Shown one piece after another: positions 13,256 to 24,722 of a stretch of DNA of 64,000 bases. Below the pieces are notes generated by a model. The model searched no databases. It had not been told where the DNA came from and worked only from the letters and a program-made list of their open reading frames with translations. The DNA is from Aegilops tauschii subsp. strangulata (lineage: Eukaryota > Streptophyta > Magnoliopsida > Poales > Poaceae): contig NC_053037.3 of assembly GCF_002575655.3 (NCBI RefSeq), positions 49,426,242-49,490,241 on the forward strand. The letters are read 5' to 3'. Numbering within the stretch: the stretch's first letter is position 1; the number at the start of each line of letters is the position of its first letter. The translations under genes and the position numbers were made by a program.

Positions 13256-14540
13256 TTGATCTACAAGACATATTGTAAAGATTTTAGACTAAGTTCATGA
13301 TAATTAAGTTCATCTAATCAAATTATTCAATGAGCTCCCACTCAGATAGACATCCCTCTAGTCATCTAAGTGAAACATGATCCGAGTTAACTAGGCCGTG
13401 TCCGATCATCACGTGAGACGGACTAGTCAAGATCGGTGAACATCTCCATGTTGATCGTATCTTCTATACGACTCATGCTCGACCTTTCGGTCTTCCGTGT
13501 TCTGAGGCCATGTCTGTACATGCTAGGCTCGTCAAGTCAACCTAAGTGTATTGCGTGTGTTCCGAGGCCATGTCTGTACATGCTAGGCTCGTCAACACCC
13601 GTTGTATGCGAACGTTAGAATCTATCACACCCGATCATCACGTGGTGCTTCGAAACAACGAACCTTCGCAACGGTGCACAGTTAGGGGGAACACTTTCTT
13701 GAAATTATTATAAGGGATCATCTTACTTACTACCGTCGTTCTAAGCAAATAAGATGTAAAACATGATAAACATCACATGCAATCAAATAGTGACATGATA
13801 TGGCCAATATCATTTTGCTCCTTTGATCTCCATCTTCGGGGCCCCATGATCATCTTCGTCACCAGCATGACACCATGATCTCCATCATCGTGTCTTCATG
13901 AAGTTGTCACGCCAACGATTACTTCTACTTCTATGGCTAACGTGTTTAGCAATAAAGTAAAGTAATTTACATGGCGTTATTCAATGACACGCAGGTCATA
14001 CAAAAAATAAAGACAACTCCTATGGCTCCTGCCGGTTGTCATACTCATCGACATGCAAGTCGTGATTCCTATTACAAGAACATGATCAATCTCATACATC
14101 ACATATATCTCATTCATCACATCCTCTTGGCCATATCACATCACAAGGCACATGCCGCAAAAACAAGTTAGACGTCCTCTAATTGTTGTTGCAAGTTTTT
14201 ACGTGGCTTCTATAGGTTTCTAGCAAGAACGTTTCTTACCTACGTAAAACCACAACGTGATATGCCAATTTCTATTTACCCTTCATAAGGACCCTTTTCA
14301 TCGAATCCGTTCCGACTAAAGTGGGAGAGACAGACACCCGCTAGCCACCTTATGCAACTAGTGCATGTCAGTCGGTGGAACCTGTCTCACGTAAGCGTAC
14401 GTGTAAGGTCGGTCCGGGCCGCTTCATCCCACAATACCGCCGAAACAAGATAAGACTAGTAGTGGCAAGAAAAATTGACAACATCTACGCCCACAACTGC
14501 TTTGTGTTCTACTCGTGCATAGTAACTACGCATAGGCCTG
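13256..14540 (-). other. Untranslated leader of copia copy 1
   Basis: About 1.3 kb between the primer-binding site and the Gag start, collinear with 57835-59088 of copy 2. No ORF is shared between the copies. Such leaders normally hold the packaging signal. A 34-base stretch containing CATGTCTGTACATGCTAGGC occurs twice (about 13506-13540 and 13568-13602), where copy 2 has it once, so copy 1 has a small local duplication. Confidence 0.6.
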
Positions 14541-14554
14541 GCTCATGATGCCAC
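14541..14554 (-). other. Primer-binding site of copia copy 1
   Basis: The minus strand reads GTGGCATCATGAGC immediately after the 5' LTR. It resembles the initiator-methionine tRNA site TGGTATCAGAGC with changes. The identical sequence follows the 5' LTR of copy 2. Confidence 0.7.
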
Positions 14555-16274
14555 TGATGGGGATCGTAGCAGAAATTTAAAATTTTCTACGCATCACCAA
14601 GATCAATCTATGGAGTGTACTAGCAACGAGAGGGAAGGAGTGCATCTACATACCCTTGTAGATCGCGAGCGGAAGCGTTCAAGTGAACGGGGTTGATGGA
14701 GTCGTGCTCGTCGTGATCCAAATCACCGATGACCGAGTGCCGAACGGACGGCACCTCCGCGTTCAACACACATACGGAGCAGCGACGTCTCCTCCTTCTT
14801 GATCCAGCAAGGGGAAAGGAGAGGTTGATGGAGATCCAGCAGCACGACGGCGTGGTGGTGGAAGTAGCGGGGATCCCGGCAGGGCTTCGCCAAGCGCAAG
14901 CGGGAGGGAGAGGTGTTGCAGGGGGAGAGGGAGGCGCCAGGGGCTGTAGTGCTGCTGCCCTCCCTCCCCCCCACTATTTATAGGGGTCCTGGGGGGGGGG
15001 GGGGGCGCCGGCCACCCTGGAGATCCCATCTGAGGGGGGGCGACGGCCAAGGTGGTGGCTTGCCCCCCAAGGCAAGTGGGGCGCCCCCACCCCTAGGGTT
15101 TCCAACCCTAGGCGCAGGAGGAGGCCCAAGGGGGGGCGCCCCAGCCCACTAAGGGCTGGTTCCCTTCCCACTTCAGCCCATGGGGCCCTCCGGGATAGGT
15201 GGCCCTACCCGGTGGACCCCCGGGACCCTTCCGGTGGTCCCGGTACAATACCGATAACCCCCGAAACTTTCCCGGTGGCCGAAACTGGACTTCCTATATA
15301 CAATTCTTCACCTCCGGACCATTCCGGAACTCCTCGTGACGTCCGGGATCTCATCCGGGACTCCGAACAACTTTCGGGTTTCCGCATACTAATATCTCTA
15401 CAACCCTAGCGTCACCGAACCTTAAGTGTGTAGACCCTACGGGTTCGGGAGACATGCAGACATGACCGAGACGCCTCTCCGGTCAATAACCAACAGCGGG
15501 ATATGGATACCCATGTTGGCTCCCACATGTTCCACAATGATCTCATCGGATGAACCACGATGTCGAGGATTTAATCAATCCCGTATACAATTCCCTTTGT
15601 CAATCGGTACGTTACTTGCCCGAGATTCGATCGTCGGTATCCCAATACCTTGTTCAATCTCGTTACCGGCAAGTCACTTTACTCGTACCGTAATGCATGA
15701 TCCCGTGACTAACTCCTTAGTCACATTGAGCTCATTATGATGATGCATTACCGAGTGGGCCCAGAGATACCTCTCCATCATACGGAGTGACAAATCCCAG
15801 TATCTATCCGTGCCAACCCAACAGACACTTTCGGAGATACCCGTAGTGCACCTTTATAGTCACCCAGTTACGTTGTGACGTTTGGCACACCCAAAGCACT
15901 CCTACGGTATCCGGGAGTTGCACGATCTCATGGTCTAAGGAAATGATACTTGACATTGAAAAAGCTCTAGCAAACGAACTACACGATCTTTGTGCTATGC
16001 TTAGGATTGGGTCTTGTCCATCACATCATTCTCCTAATGATGTGATCCCGTTATCAATGACATCCAATGTCCATAGTCAGGAAACCTTGACTATCCGTTG
16101 ATCAACGAGCTAGTCAACTAGAGGCTCACTAGGGACATATTGTGGTCTATGTATTCACACATGTATTACGATTTCTGGATAATACAATTATAGCATGAAC
16201 AATAGACAATTATCATGAACAAAGAAATATAATAATAACCATTTTATTATTGCCTCTAGGGCATATTTCCAACA
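14555..16274 (-). repeat. 5' LTR of copia copy 1
   Basis: 1720 bp, ending with TTCCAACA on the plus strand and followed by the duplicated target CAGGG. Differences from the 3' LTR include a longer G run near 14990-15004 and scattered substitutions. Confidence 0.95.
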
Positions 16275-19200
16275 CAGGGGTCATGGGCCATCGCCGCGGG
16301 AACTCCTGCACGTTGCGTGGGCGGCCGGTGAGCAGACCTAGCTACCTCCTTAAAAAAAGGCGGGAGCTTACCAGTCCAACCCGGCGCGCGCCGCTCAGTC
16401 GCATGACGTCTATTAAGCTTCGGCTGATGCATACGACGCAGAACGCCCATACTATGCCCACGTGATGGTTAGTGCTATCAGGCCGGAGGCCCCTCGGATC
16501 AAATATCCAAATCGTAGTGGATTAGGAGCATGCGGTAACAAGCAGAGACTCACGAAAGATGTGACCCCGTTGCCCCGTCTCGAGGACTTGCGGCAAGGGC
16601 TAGGAATGCCCGACCACGTCTCGTAATTATCTCGCGGGCACCCTCCAGGTCAACCTGTCTCCACATCACTCGCAATTAAGCTCGCGCGGGTACCCCTTAG
16701 GGCCGACCCGTCTTTAGTAACATGGTTTAGTGTAAAGTCATAGTAACCATAGTAACTGTGTGTCCCAACATCAAGGGGAAAACCCGAGGAATCACCCCCG
16801 GTGAATTCCACTCGATGTAATCATCAAGGTGAACGTAAGAGGAGTCACCCCCGAGGTTCACACTTGACGGGTTGCACGACAGAGTCGTATCGGAAGTGGT
16901 TAAGGCGGAATCACCCTCGATGACCACGGCCGAATAGCTACACTACAGGGTTAACATCAGAAGTGTTGTAGAGGTCTCACCCTCGGCACTCGATAGTAAC
17001 CCAATAGTGTCGAGCAACTAAGGGGAATGTGATGTGCGGTACCGGGGCCTGGTCTTCGATCCCGTTGATCGGGTCTTCGATGATGAAGCAGGGGCAACAA
17101 GGACAAGGTGGGGGTCACTGATGGATCGCTAACCAACCTATACTAAGCAGTTTAGGATAAGCAGGTAGGTAACAATAAGCAGGTTACAAAAGCAGGCTAT
17201 GCATCAGAATAGGAGCAATCAATTACAGTAGCAAAATCTAATGCAAGCATGAGAGAATGGAATTGGCGATATCGGAATGATCAAAGGGGGGGCTTGCCTG
17301 GTTGCTCTGGCAAGGAGGGGTCGTCATCGACGTAGTCGATCACCGGGGCATCATCGGCCTCGGGGTCTACCGGAGAGAAGAGGGGGAAGAAACAGTAAAT
17401 ACAAGCAAACAGATGCAACACTAAGCATGACAAGACGATATGCATAGCTAGGGGGTGTTCTAACGCAGTACCACACGTTGCAGACGTAGAGGGAAAACAT
17501 CCGAAGAGGTTTTCCCGGCGTTTGGCTTTTTCCGGACAAACAAAAGAGAGGGGACGGTTCCATGTTCAGCATGCTAGGGGCATGTGACAGATGAACGGAC
17601 CACGTATTTGGATTCGTTGGATTTTTCTGAGCAACTTTCATGTAGAAAACATTTTCATCGGAGTTACGGTTTAATTACTATGAATTTCTAAAGGTTTAAA
17701 CATTTTCTGGAATTATTTAATTAACAGAAAAGGAATTATGACGTCAGCAGAGTGTCAGCATGACATCAGCAGGTCAACAGACCCGCTGGCTGGTCAAACT
17801 GACCAGTGGGTCCTACATGTCATAGACAGAGGGCTAACAGTGGGTTATTTTAATTAAACGTGGTTAATTAGCAGCTGGGCCCCACATGTCAGTGACTATT
17901 TAGTTTAACTATTGATTTTAATTAAAACAACATTTTAGGTAAATTAATTATGCGGTGGGGCCCGCACGTCTGCGCCACTGGGCTGCCCAGTCATCACGTT
18001 GACTGGGTCGACCCAGTCAACGGGGCCCCCAGGGCCTACGAGGCAGTGACCAGGGGAGTGGCCCCGGCCGGCCACGTCGGCGCTGGCTACCGGAGTTGCT
18101 CCGGCGAGCCTCCCGCGGCGGCGCACGTCGGGAGAGGGGTCGGGTTTCGCGCACAGGGGGTTTCCGGGGTCATAGCTAGATGCGTTCGACGCGGCTCGAC
18201 GTCGCACGCAAGATGGAGGCGATGGCTTGGGCCGGGAACGACCGGAACGACACCGGCGACAAGCAGAAGCGGCGCCGGAGTTCGGGCTCGAGCGGGTGCG
18301 GCGTTAGAGCGCGCGAGCGGCCAAACTAACCAGCTAGGCGGGTGCTGCACGATGCGGTCAAGCTAACGGGCATACGCCCATGACCATTTGGTCACCGGAG
18401 ACTCGCCGGCGACGAGCTCCGCGGCGCTGCGTTCGGGCGCTCGTGGGGAAAGCAGCTAGGGGGCGCGCCAAAGTCAACAAGGAGAGGGAGAAGGATGAGG
18501 GGCTCACCGAGCGGCACACGGAGGCCGGTGATAGGCTTAGTAGCAGCAGGGGTCGCCGGAGAGGAGGAAGATGGCGGCGCCCGTGGCGGACGGAGGTTGA
18601 AGACGGGGAGGCAGTGGGTTCCCTGGTGGCTTCCGACCCGAGCCCGTGGTCAGGGAGGGCGTAGCAGAGGCCGGCGAGGCAGGTGGACACGCCGGAGGCG
18701 CCCGGGGACGGCAGTGGCCGCGATGGTGGCGCGGCGACGGCGACGAAAGCGTCGGCCCCTTTCTCCAGATCGGCAGAGTGGGAGTGAGGAAGAGGGGATA
18801 TGGTGGGGAGTGAGCGCAGGCGGAGAGGACCAGGGAGGGGGGAGAGAGCAAGTGGGGAAGTGGGAGAGGACTGAGGCGTCGGGGGGGATCCTTATCCCTT
18901 GCTGGCGACGTGGCAGTACGGGACGGCGCGCCCGGTCCAGCGGGGACGCGCCCCGGTCGGAGGAGCAGTGAGGAGGACGACCCGGGGGGTGGGCTGGGCC
19001 GGCTGGTGGCCTAGTTGCCAGTTGGGCCGGTTGGCCCAATGGGGGGGGGGGGTAAGGTGGCCCGGTCTGTGCAATGGGCTAAGGCCCAGGGAGGCAGGGG
19101 GCTTCTCCTTCTTCTTTTTCTCCTTGCTTTTCCTTTTTCTTTTTTTCTTTTTTTTCCAGCAGCTTTTGCATCTTCTTTTTAGACACTAATGATCTTGCAA

Positions 19201-19605
19201 AATTATGCCACTGGCCAAGGGAATTTCAAAGAATTATTGTGCACTGCCACAAAAAGGTTGTGAGACTTTTGAAGTAGTTTGCAAATTTTATAATTTAATA
19301 AGGCATTTAAATTATTGCTTAGGTCACTGATATAAGTAGTTTAGGCCACTTAAACACTTTGCAAACATGTTGGTTCACCACCAATATTAGTTGTGGAAAA
19401 TTTGGCACATGATGAACATTTTAGTTTTCATGTTTGAGCAATTTGAATTTTTGACTTTAGATTGGATTTGAATTTGAATTGTGATTTGGATCAAGTGAAG
19501 ATTAGCAACAGTAACAGGATGACATGGCACCATTAACAGGGGATTACTGTAGCATGACGCTGAGGGTGTTACAATAATGTTGACCTTGGTATACTGTCAA
19601 TTCCT

Positions 19606-19668
19606 GATTCCCCTTTGTCCCAAAATATAAGATCATTTTTGACATTATCAGGGACAGAGGGAGTAGTA
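19606..19668. mobile_element. Short degenerate Mariner-type MITE
   Basis: A compact palindromic unit: CCCTTTGTCCCAAAATATAA on the left and CAGGGACAGAGGGAGTA on the right. This is the shape of very short grass Mariner MITEs such as the Thalos type. The arms match only partly, so it is an eroded copy. Confidence 0.5.
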
Positions 19669-20129
19669 CACTGTAAGCTTTGACTGCCAAAATCCTTTTA
19701 AGTATTTAGACCGGAGACTTGAAAATTACATGTGTAGATTTGTCTTAGAAAGTGTTTAATAGTACTATAAATGTGTGGAACATTATGCATACAGTAGCAC
19801 TAAAAACTACTCATGAACATCTTAAACTGTGTCAATGTTTGAAACGTCACTTTCTTTTGTGAGGTGAGGTGAGTATATAAGAGGATATACAAACAGACTT
19901 GGCAAATCTGGCCCCATATACGACCGTGGACGCGCCTGGGCACGCCCGTGAACACATCCGGACCGCCCCTCTGATGCCTGGCAACCACATACCTTAAATT
20001 CGGACTCTCAAATACATGCAAATCTATGCACGTCCATCATACACACAAATGTTGCATGTAAATGACAAATGCTGATAGCGAAAATACATAGTTCTTACAT
20101 AAAATTTATTTTAAGTACACAACTTAAAC

Positions 20130-21430
20130 ATTAGCTCTTTGGTTTTTATTGTGGGTCCACATATCCTTCACAAGATCGCTGAGTAGCTACGCGTGCACCT
20201 GATGATCTTGAAGATTCTGATGCATCTGCTAAAAGTTTATAAGCTGATTTGCATCTTGATCTTCCGGCATTAGAACTTGTTCTTCGGGCATTTCAAAATC
20301 GTTAGTTTGGGCTACACCATCATCCTTATCCTTAATAATCATATTGTGCAAAATAACACAACATGTCATTGGTTGCTACAAAGTTTCTGATTACCACATC
20401 ACTGCAGCTCCACAAACAACAATTTCCCAATGAGTTTGAAGCACTCTAAATGCCCTCTTCACATCCTTCCTTGCTGCTTCCTACATTGTTGTAAGTGGCT
20501 TTGTTTGTTACCTTGTGATTCGAATCGATGCCATCAGCAAGATAGTATCCCATGTTGTAGTCACAACCATTGACGGTGTAGTTACACGATGATGATTCCT
20601 CATTACAAAGTCTCCTGAACACGGGAGATCGTTGAAGCATGTTGATGTCGTTGTGAGAACTCAACATTCCAAACAAAGCATGTCAAATCCATAAGTCATG
20701 TGATGTCACTGCTTCTAGTATTGGTGGCCTCTTTGGTGTGACCTTGATACATTCTACACAAATCTTTGGGACAGTTCTTCCATGCCAATGCATGCAATCA
20801 ATTGATTCGAGCATTCCTGGAAATCCTCTTACCTCTCTAATAGCCAACAACTTTTTTTGTGTCCTGCACATTTGGTTCTCTTGGATACTCTGCTCCAAAC
20901 ACTTGCACCACGAGGCGGGCAAACCTGAATGTAGTCTTCAAGTATGTGCTCCCCCCATTCGGACTATCTCACCGATGGCATCGACGACAGTACCAAGTGC
21001 AAGCATCCTCTAAGCAGTCATGCATTTCTGCTTAGCAGAGAAAGAAAGTTGGATGCAACAGTCCCTTGTGAGCTTGAAGTTGTCATCGTGTGCCTCCACT
21101 CCCTTCACAACGCGCAAAAACAAGTTTGCACATACAAAAAGGGCGACAAAATCATGGATCATCCAAAAAAGTTGGATCCAGAGCAAAGTAGTCCTTATGC
21201 AGTAGCCGTGCTCTAGAGACCCTATCCTGATTGATCACTCTTCTCCCTTTGATTGAGCCCTTGAAATTAAGAATATGATCCACCTGTCGATCCATTTCCC
21301 CTTGCATGCTCATGAGCATGATCATGTCCACTTCTTCGTCTGAACCCGACGAATCGAAGAACTCATCTTCAATCATTTTATCAAGCTCCGTAGGTCCATA
21401 CTCTTGGTCCGACGAAGCATCAAAACCCAT
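20130..21430 (-). pseudogene. PIF/Harbinger transposase (DDE_Tnp_4 type), decayed
   Basis: The minus strand encodes the family pattern in order, across several frames. It has an acidic N-terminus (MGFDASSDQEYGPTELDKM), a helical segment (FLRVVKGVEAHDDNF) and the catalytic block FPGMLESIDCMHWHGRTVP. Then come LEAVTSHDLWIWHALFG-like and NDINMLQRSP, then VNGCDYNMGYYLADGI, and finally AFRVLQTHWEIVVCGAAVMW. Stops and frameshifts separate these blocks (one stop near 20683, others near 21010 and 20446), so no intact product is possible. Family role: cut-and-paste transposition with the partner ORF1 protein. Plant host genes such as ALP1 derive from this family, but the damage argues against domestication here. 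Confidence 0.85.
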
Positions 21431-22383
21431 CTTTTTCCTTATGAATAAATCACAAAAAGTTGGGCTGGACAATGTGTCGAACAATAGAGCGTAAGGGGCA
21501 ACCTGATAGTTGTCAGACGTCCCGCGGTGGCGTCCGGGGCGACGACGATGTCTGGGGTGGCGAGCATGGTAGAGAGGATTGTTGTGCCGTGTTGGCGGCG
21601 ATGAGGCCCGAAACGACTTCGAAGCAAGGGTGGCGGCGAAGCTACGAGACGTCCGACACGGAGGAAGAAGAAGAGAGGAGAGAAGAAATGAAATTGGTAG
21701 GTCGAGGGGGTAGATTTGGTGCAATTTATGGTGTGGGCGGGGTGTCGTCCCCACATGACGAACGTGCCCAGTCGCGCTCGGGCCTCTCCGTATCCTCCCT
21801 ATATTTGGACTGGATATGAAGGGTGTCGGTCAGTTCGGTCATTTGAGGCGTCCGTCTGGGTCAGGCCAGATTAGGTGGTTCACTAAGGGCATCTCCAAGG
21901 CGGTCTTGCAAACTGCCCGCATTCATCCGGACCGCGCTACCTGGACCGCGGAAGCCGTCGAACGTGGGTCTGTATCGGTCCGCAGGGCGGTCCGGACGCG
22001 TTTTCTCCCGCAAATTGGAAACAAAGTGGGGGAGGTTTGCGGGAGTCCGGACACCCGAATCGTAGGACTCCGACACCCCCGGCTCACCCAATCCCCCTCC
22101 TGGTCCCATTTCCTTCCACTTCGCCCCATCTCGCCTTTGTTTTGCATCCGCACTCTCCACCTTCGCCATTGCTGTTGTACGTCTCCGGCCACCACAGAAG
22201 TATTGTCGGACGTCCGCAACCGCACCGACGCGCTTGCTCGCCTTTACGACGGCGCTGTTGCTAGAGCCGTTCGTACCCAGGTACATTTCGCCCCCTATCG
22301 ACAACCTCCATGGCAGACACCACACCCGACATGTGTTCAATCAAATGCCATTGAGCTTTTTTTAAATGTTATGTTGTTTTTTA

Positions 22384-22860
22384 GAGTACAAAGGATGAGT
22401 TGTTATGCGATGCGTGGCTGGCCATATCAACAGATATCGTAGGCAGGAGCAGAGGGGAGCCCTTTTGGGAGCAAGTGCATGAAAAGTTTCATGCACGAAA
22501 GCACATTGCGCCCTACGACACGTACACCATTCAACCATGCAAGCGTTGTTGTATCGCTGGCAGCTATCCAGATCAGCGTCGCCAAGTTTTGTGACGTGGT
22601 TTGTCAGCTCGATGCAATGTAGCCATTGCACACAGCAGAGGGACGAGATCGTAAGTCTTTCTTCCTCTTGCTCAACTTATCGATTGGTTCATTCACTCAA
22701 TGTTGGTCTATATGTAGCCCGCACGCGCTGCTATGGTGTACCACAGGAAGAGGGACGGTCATTTATGTGCACATAGTGTTGGTGAAGGAGGAGTACGTGT
22801 GAGACAACATGATTCGTTCATGAAAAACTTGTTGGACATCCGTGATCTAGTCAAATTCGA
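22384..22860 (+). pseudogene. Harbinger ORF1-like (Myb/NAM-associated) fragment
   Basis: After an intron-like TTTTTTAG the frame reads STKDELLCDAWLAISTDI, then FWEQVHEKFHARKHIAPYD. This is the trihelix-like domain of Harbinger ORF1 and of the related plant NAM-associated proteins. Further blocks continue in other frames (IQISVAKFCDVVCQLDAM, then a segment resembling MVYHRKEGRSFMY), so at least two frameshifts are present. In active elements ORF1 helps the transposase reach DNA and the nucleus. An upstream exon may lie in 21900-22280 but was not established. Confidence 0.65.
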
Positions 22861-24559
22861 GGCCTTGTTGTATTAGACTTAATTTGCATGATATGTATGG
22901 ATAATTTATGCTATTTTTTATTCGAGCTTTAATAAATATCAACCTGTTAAATGCGGGTTGAAATATATACGGCTAAAGTTAGATAGCGTTTTTCCGCATC
23001 CGTGTCCGTTGCTTGATACCTTTTCTCGAACGGACGCGAAAGGAAATTTGCGGGTTACTGTCGGGACGCCCTAATCACCCTAAGCACCGAGCATCCGTGT
23101 CTGGATCTATCTTTGACCCATCCCACAATTTTTCCACGAGGGGGGTGGGGGGGCATGCATGCATGGCGGGGACTAACCCCTGCCACTGCCGGTTCCATCG
23201 GGAACGTACGCAAGGTCCTGGACGGGCATCTAGCCGTGTCAAATCATTGGCACTGTTGTCCGGCCTCGACAGGAAAAGATGCAATCGCGATTTCCCATGA
23301 CACGTCGTTACCTCAGACAGCGGCCTGCCGGTGCCCGTCCTTCCAATCCAGATGATCGCCCTGGTCGAGGACGCAAGTCCCGATCCATCCATCCATCCAT
23401 CAGACTCAGTTTGACGTACGTGGTCACACAACAAGTGGTCTACTCTGCAGGTCGCATGCAGAGAAAGGAAATGAAACTTGGCGGCAAGGTGAACACCCAA
23501 TCAGGCCCTGGCCCTGGCCCAACCCATTGGCCATTGTTGCGTGTACCTCTCTCCTGGCCCTGGATGGAGCTCTATCCATCTAGCTCAAGTGAAGGTGCCT
23601 TCTCTTCTTTTCATATGTGTCACGGTCATGCTCGTGTGTTGTGCTTGCCTGATGGCCCCAGCTACAAGGCTGCAAATAATTGCACAACACTAGCTAAGCT
23701 AGGTAGGGCACTGAATGATGATGCTTGTTTACGGTTAACCCTTGCATGCTTGCTCACCCTTGCTGGCCTTAATTGCCCTGGAGCGGAGCTAAACAAACGG
23801 ACACCTATCATATCAGTAGAAGTGTGTTGCAAGCACCATCTCCTCCTCACATGACCCCTACCCCTATCCGGGCCCTGTCCTTGTGACTTGTATTCTTCTT
23901 GTCTCTAGCCCATTCCATGTGCCCCTACCACCCCCACCCCCTCATGCCTAGATTCTCCCCTTGCCCGGCTCCCCTCACAACTTTCTCCCTCGCCCACGCG
24001 CTCCCGCCGTGCCTTACCGACACCATTTGTTAACTAACCCAATCTTTGCTCCTGTTTATAAACATATGCTGACTCTTGCTTGCAAGCCTGTTCAAACATT
24101 GCTGCTCAATTACCAAATTTCTTTCCCTCCCTTTTATTAGATGCTTTTCTTCGAGTTTATCCAGTGTCTCTTTCCGCTGTGTGGGCTCACCCATCTCATG
24201 TCATGTGTTTTCCCAGTTCATGCATGGCTTTGTAGAACGACCTCCATATATCAATACAAGTGTTACTGACAAATTGGATGAGCCATCCTGGGATGAAAAA
24301 TTATTGAGCGGATGCTGTCACGCGGCAAGCAGCTCAAGGAGTCCACTGCCTCACGTGATCCATTGATCAACTTCAGGCTTATCTGCACCCCATCTTTCTT
24401 TTCCTTTAATTATGATGAGAAGAGCGATTGTATTCAGATTCTGCTCAGCAATAATATTGGATCTTGCAGATCGTCTCCCCCTTAATTACCACCGCCAGCC
24501 GCATGCCAGACTTCAAATCTTGTCATTTGGTCAGAAAAAAAAAACTTGCCTGTGCTATG

Positions 24560-24722
24560 TACTCCCTTCGTTCCTAAATATAAGTCTTTGTAGAGATTTC
24601 ACTATATACTACATATGGAGCAAAATGAATGAATCTACACTCTAAAATGCATCTACATATATCCGTATGTGGTTTATAGTGGAATCTCTTCAAAGACTTA
24701 TATTTAGGAACGGAGGGAGTAC
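24560..24722. mobile_element. Stowaway MITE upstream of the receptor kinase
   Basis: The termini TACTCCCTTCGTTCCTAAAT and ATTTAGGAACGGAGGGAGTA form long inverted repeats. Further pairing inside (GAGATTTCACTA with TAGTGGAATCTC) would fold the whole 160-bp unit into one hairpin. Related to the copy at 31528-31691. Confidence 0.92.

Larger units (their letters stand above)
7533..16274 (-). mobile_element. Full-length copia retrotransposon, Angela/WIS/BARE type (copy 1)
   Basis: An 8742-bp element with two LTRs (7533-9243 and 14555-16274), a primer-binding site and polypurine tract next to the LTRs, and one polyprotein frame between them. It is flanked by the 5-bp duplication CAGGG (7528-7532 and 16275-16279) inside the older solo LTR. 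By eye the LTRs differ at roughly two dozen positions, about 1.5 percent. That suggests insertion on the order of half a million to one million years ago at commonly used grass LTR rates (inference). The polyprotein carries four in-frame stops, so the copy is not autonomous as it stands. Confidence 0.95.
6571..19573. mobile_element. Solo LTR of a large-LTR retrotransposon, split by a copia element
   Basis: The segment begins TGTGACGCCCTCG and ends GAGGGTGTTACA (TG...CA, with imperfect inverted termini). It is flanked by a perfect 5-bp duplication, ATAAT at 6566-6570 and 19574-19578. Removing the nested copia element leaves 962 + 3294 = about 4256 bp. No internal domain and no repeat of the left end was seen, so it is best read as a solo LTR left by LTR-LTR recombination. 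The length and GC-rich right half (about 17940-19100) suggest the large, noncoding LARD/Sukkula class; this family name is tentative. Short ORFs in the GC-rich part show no recognisable domain and are not annotated as genes. Confidence 0.72.
19850..23075. mobile_element. PIF/Harbinger transposon remnant(s)
   Basis: Two damaged Harbinger genes lie head to head: transposase on the minus strand (20130-21430) and an ORF1/NAM-associated type gene on the plus strand (22384-22860). CGGACGCG-rich subterminal sequence occurs near 19930, 21840-22010 and 22990-23070. The terminus-like GGGCATCTCCAAGGCGGTC lies at 21887. This terminus between the two genes could mean two adjacent elements rather than one. 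Outer borders are approximate, and no target duplication could be fixed. Confidence 0.6.

Noticed and set aside
17940..19190. Several long GC-rich ORFs on both strands
   Set aside because: High GC removes stop codons by chance; there is no shared domain, and the segment is inside a solo LTR.
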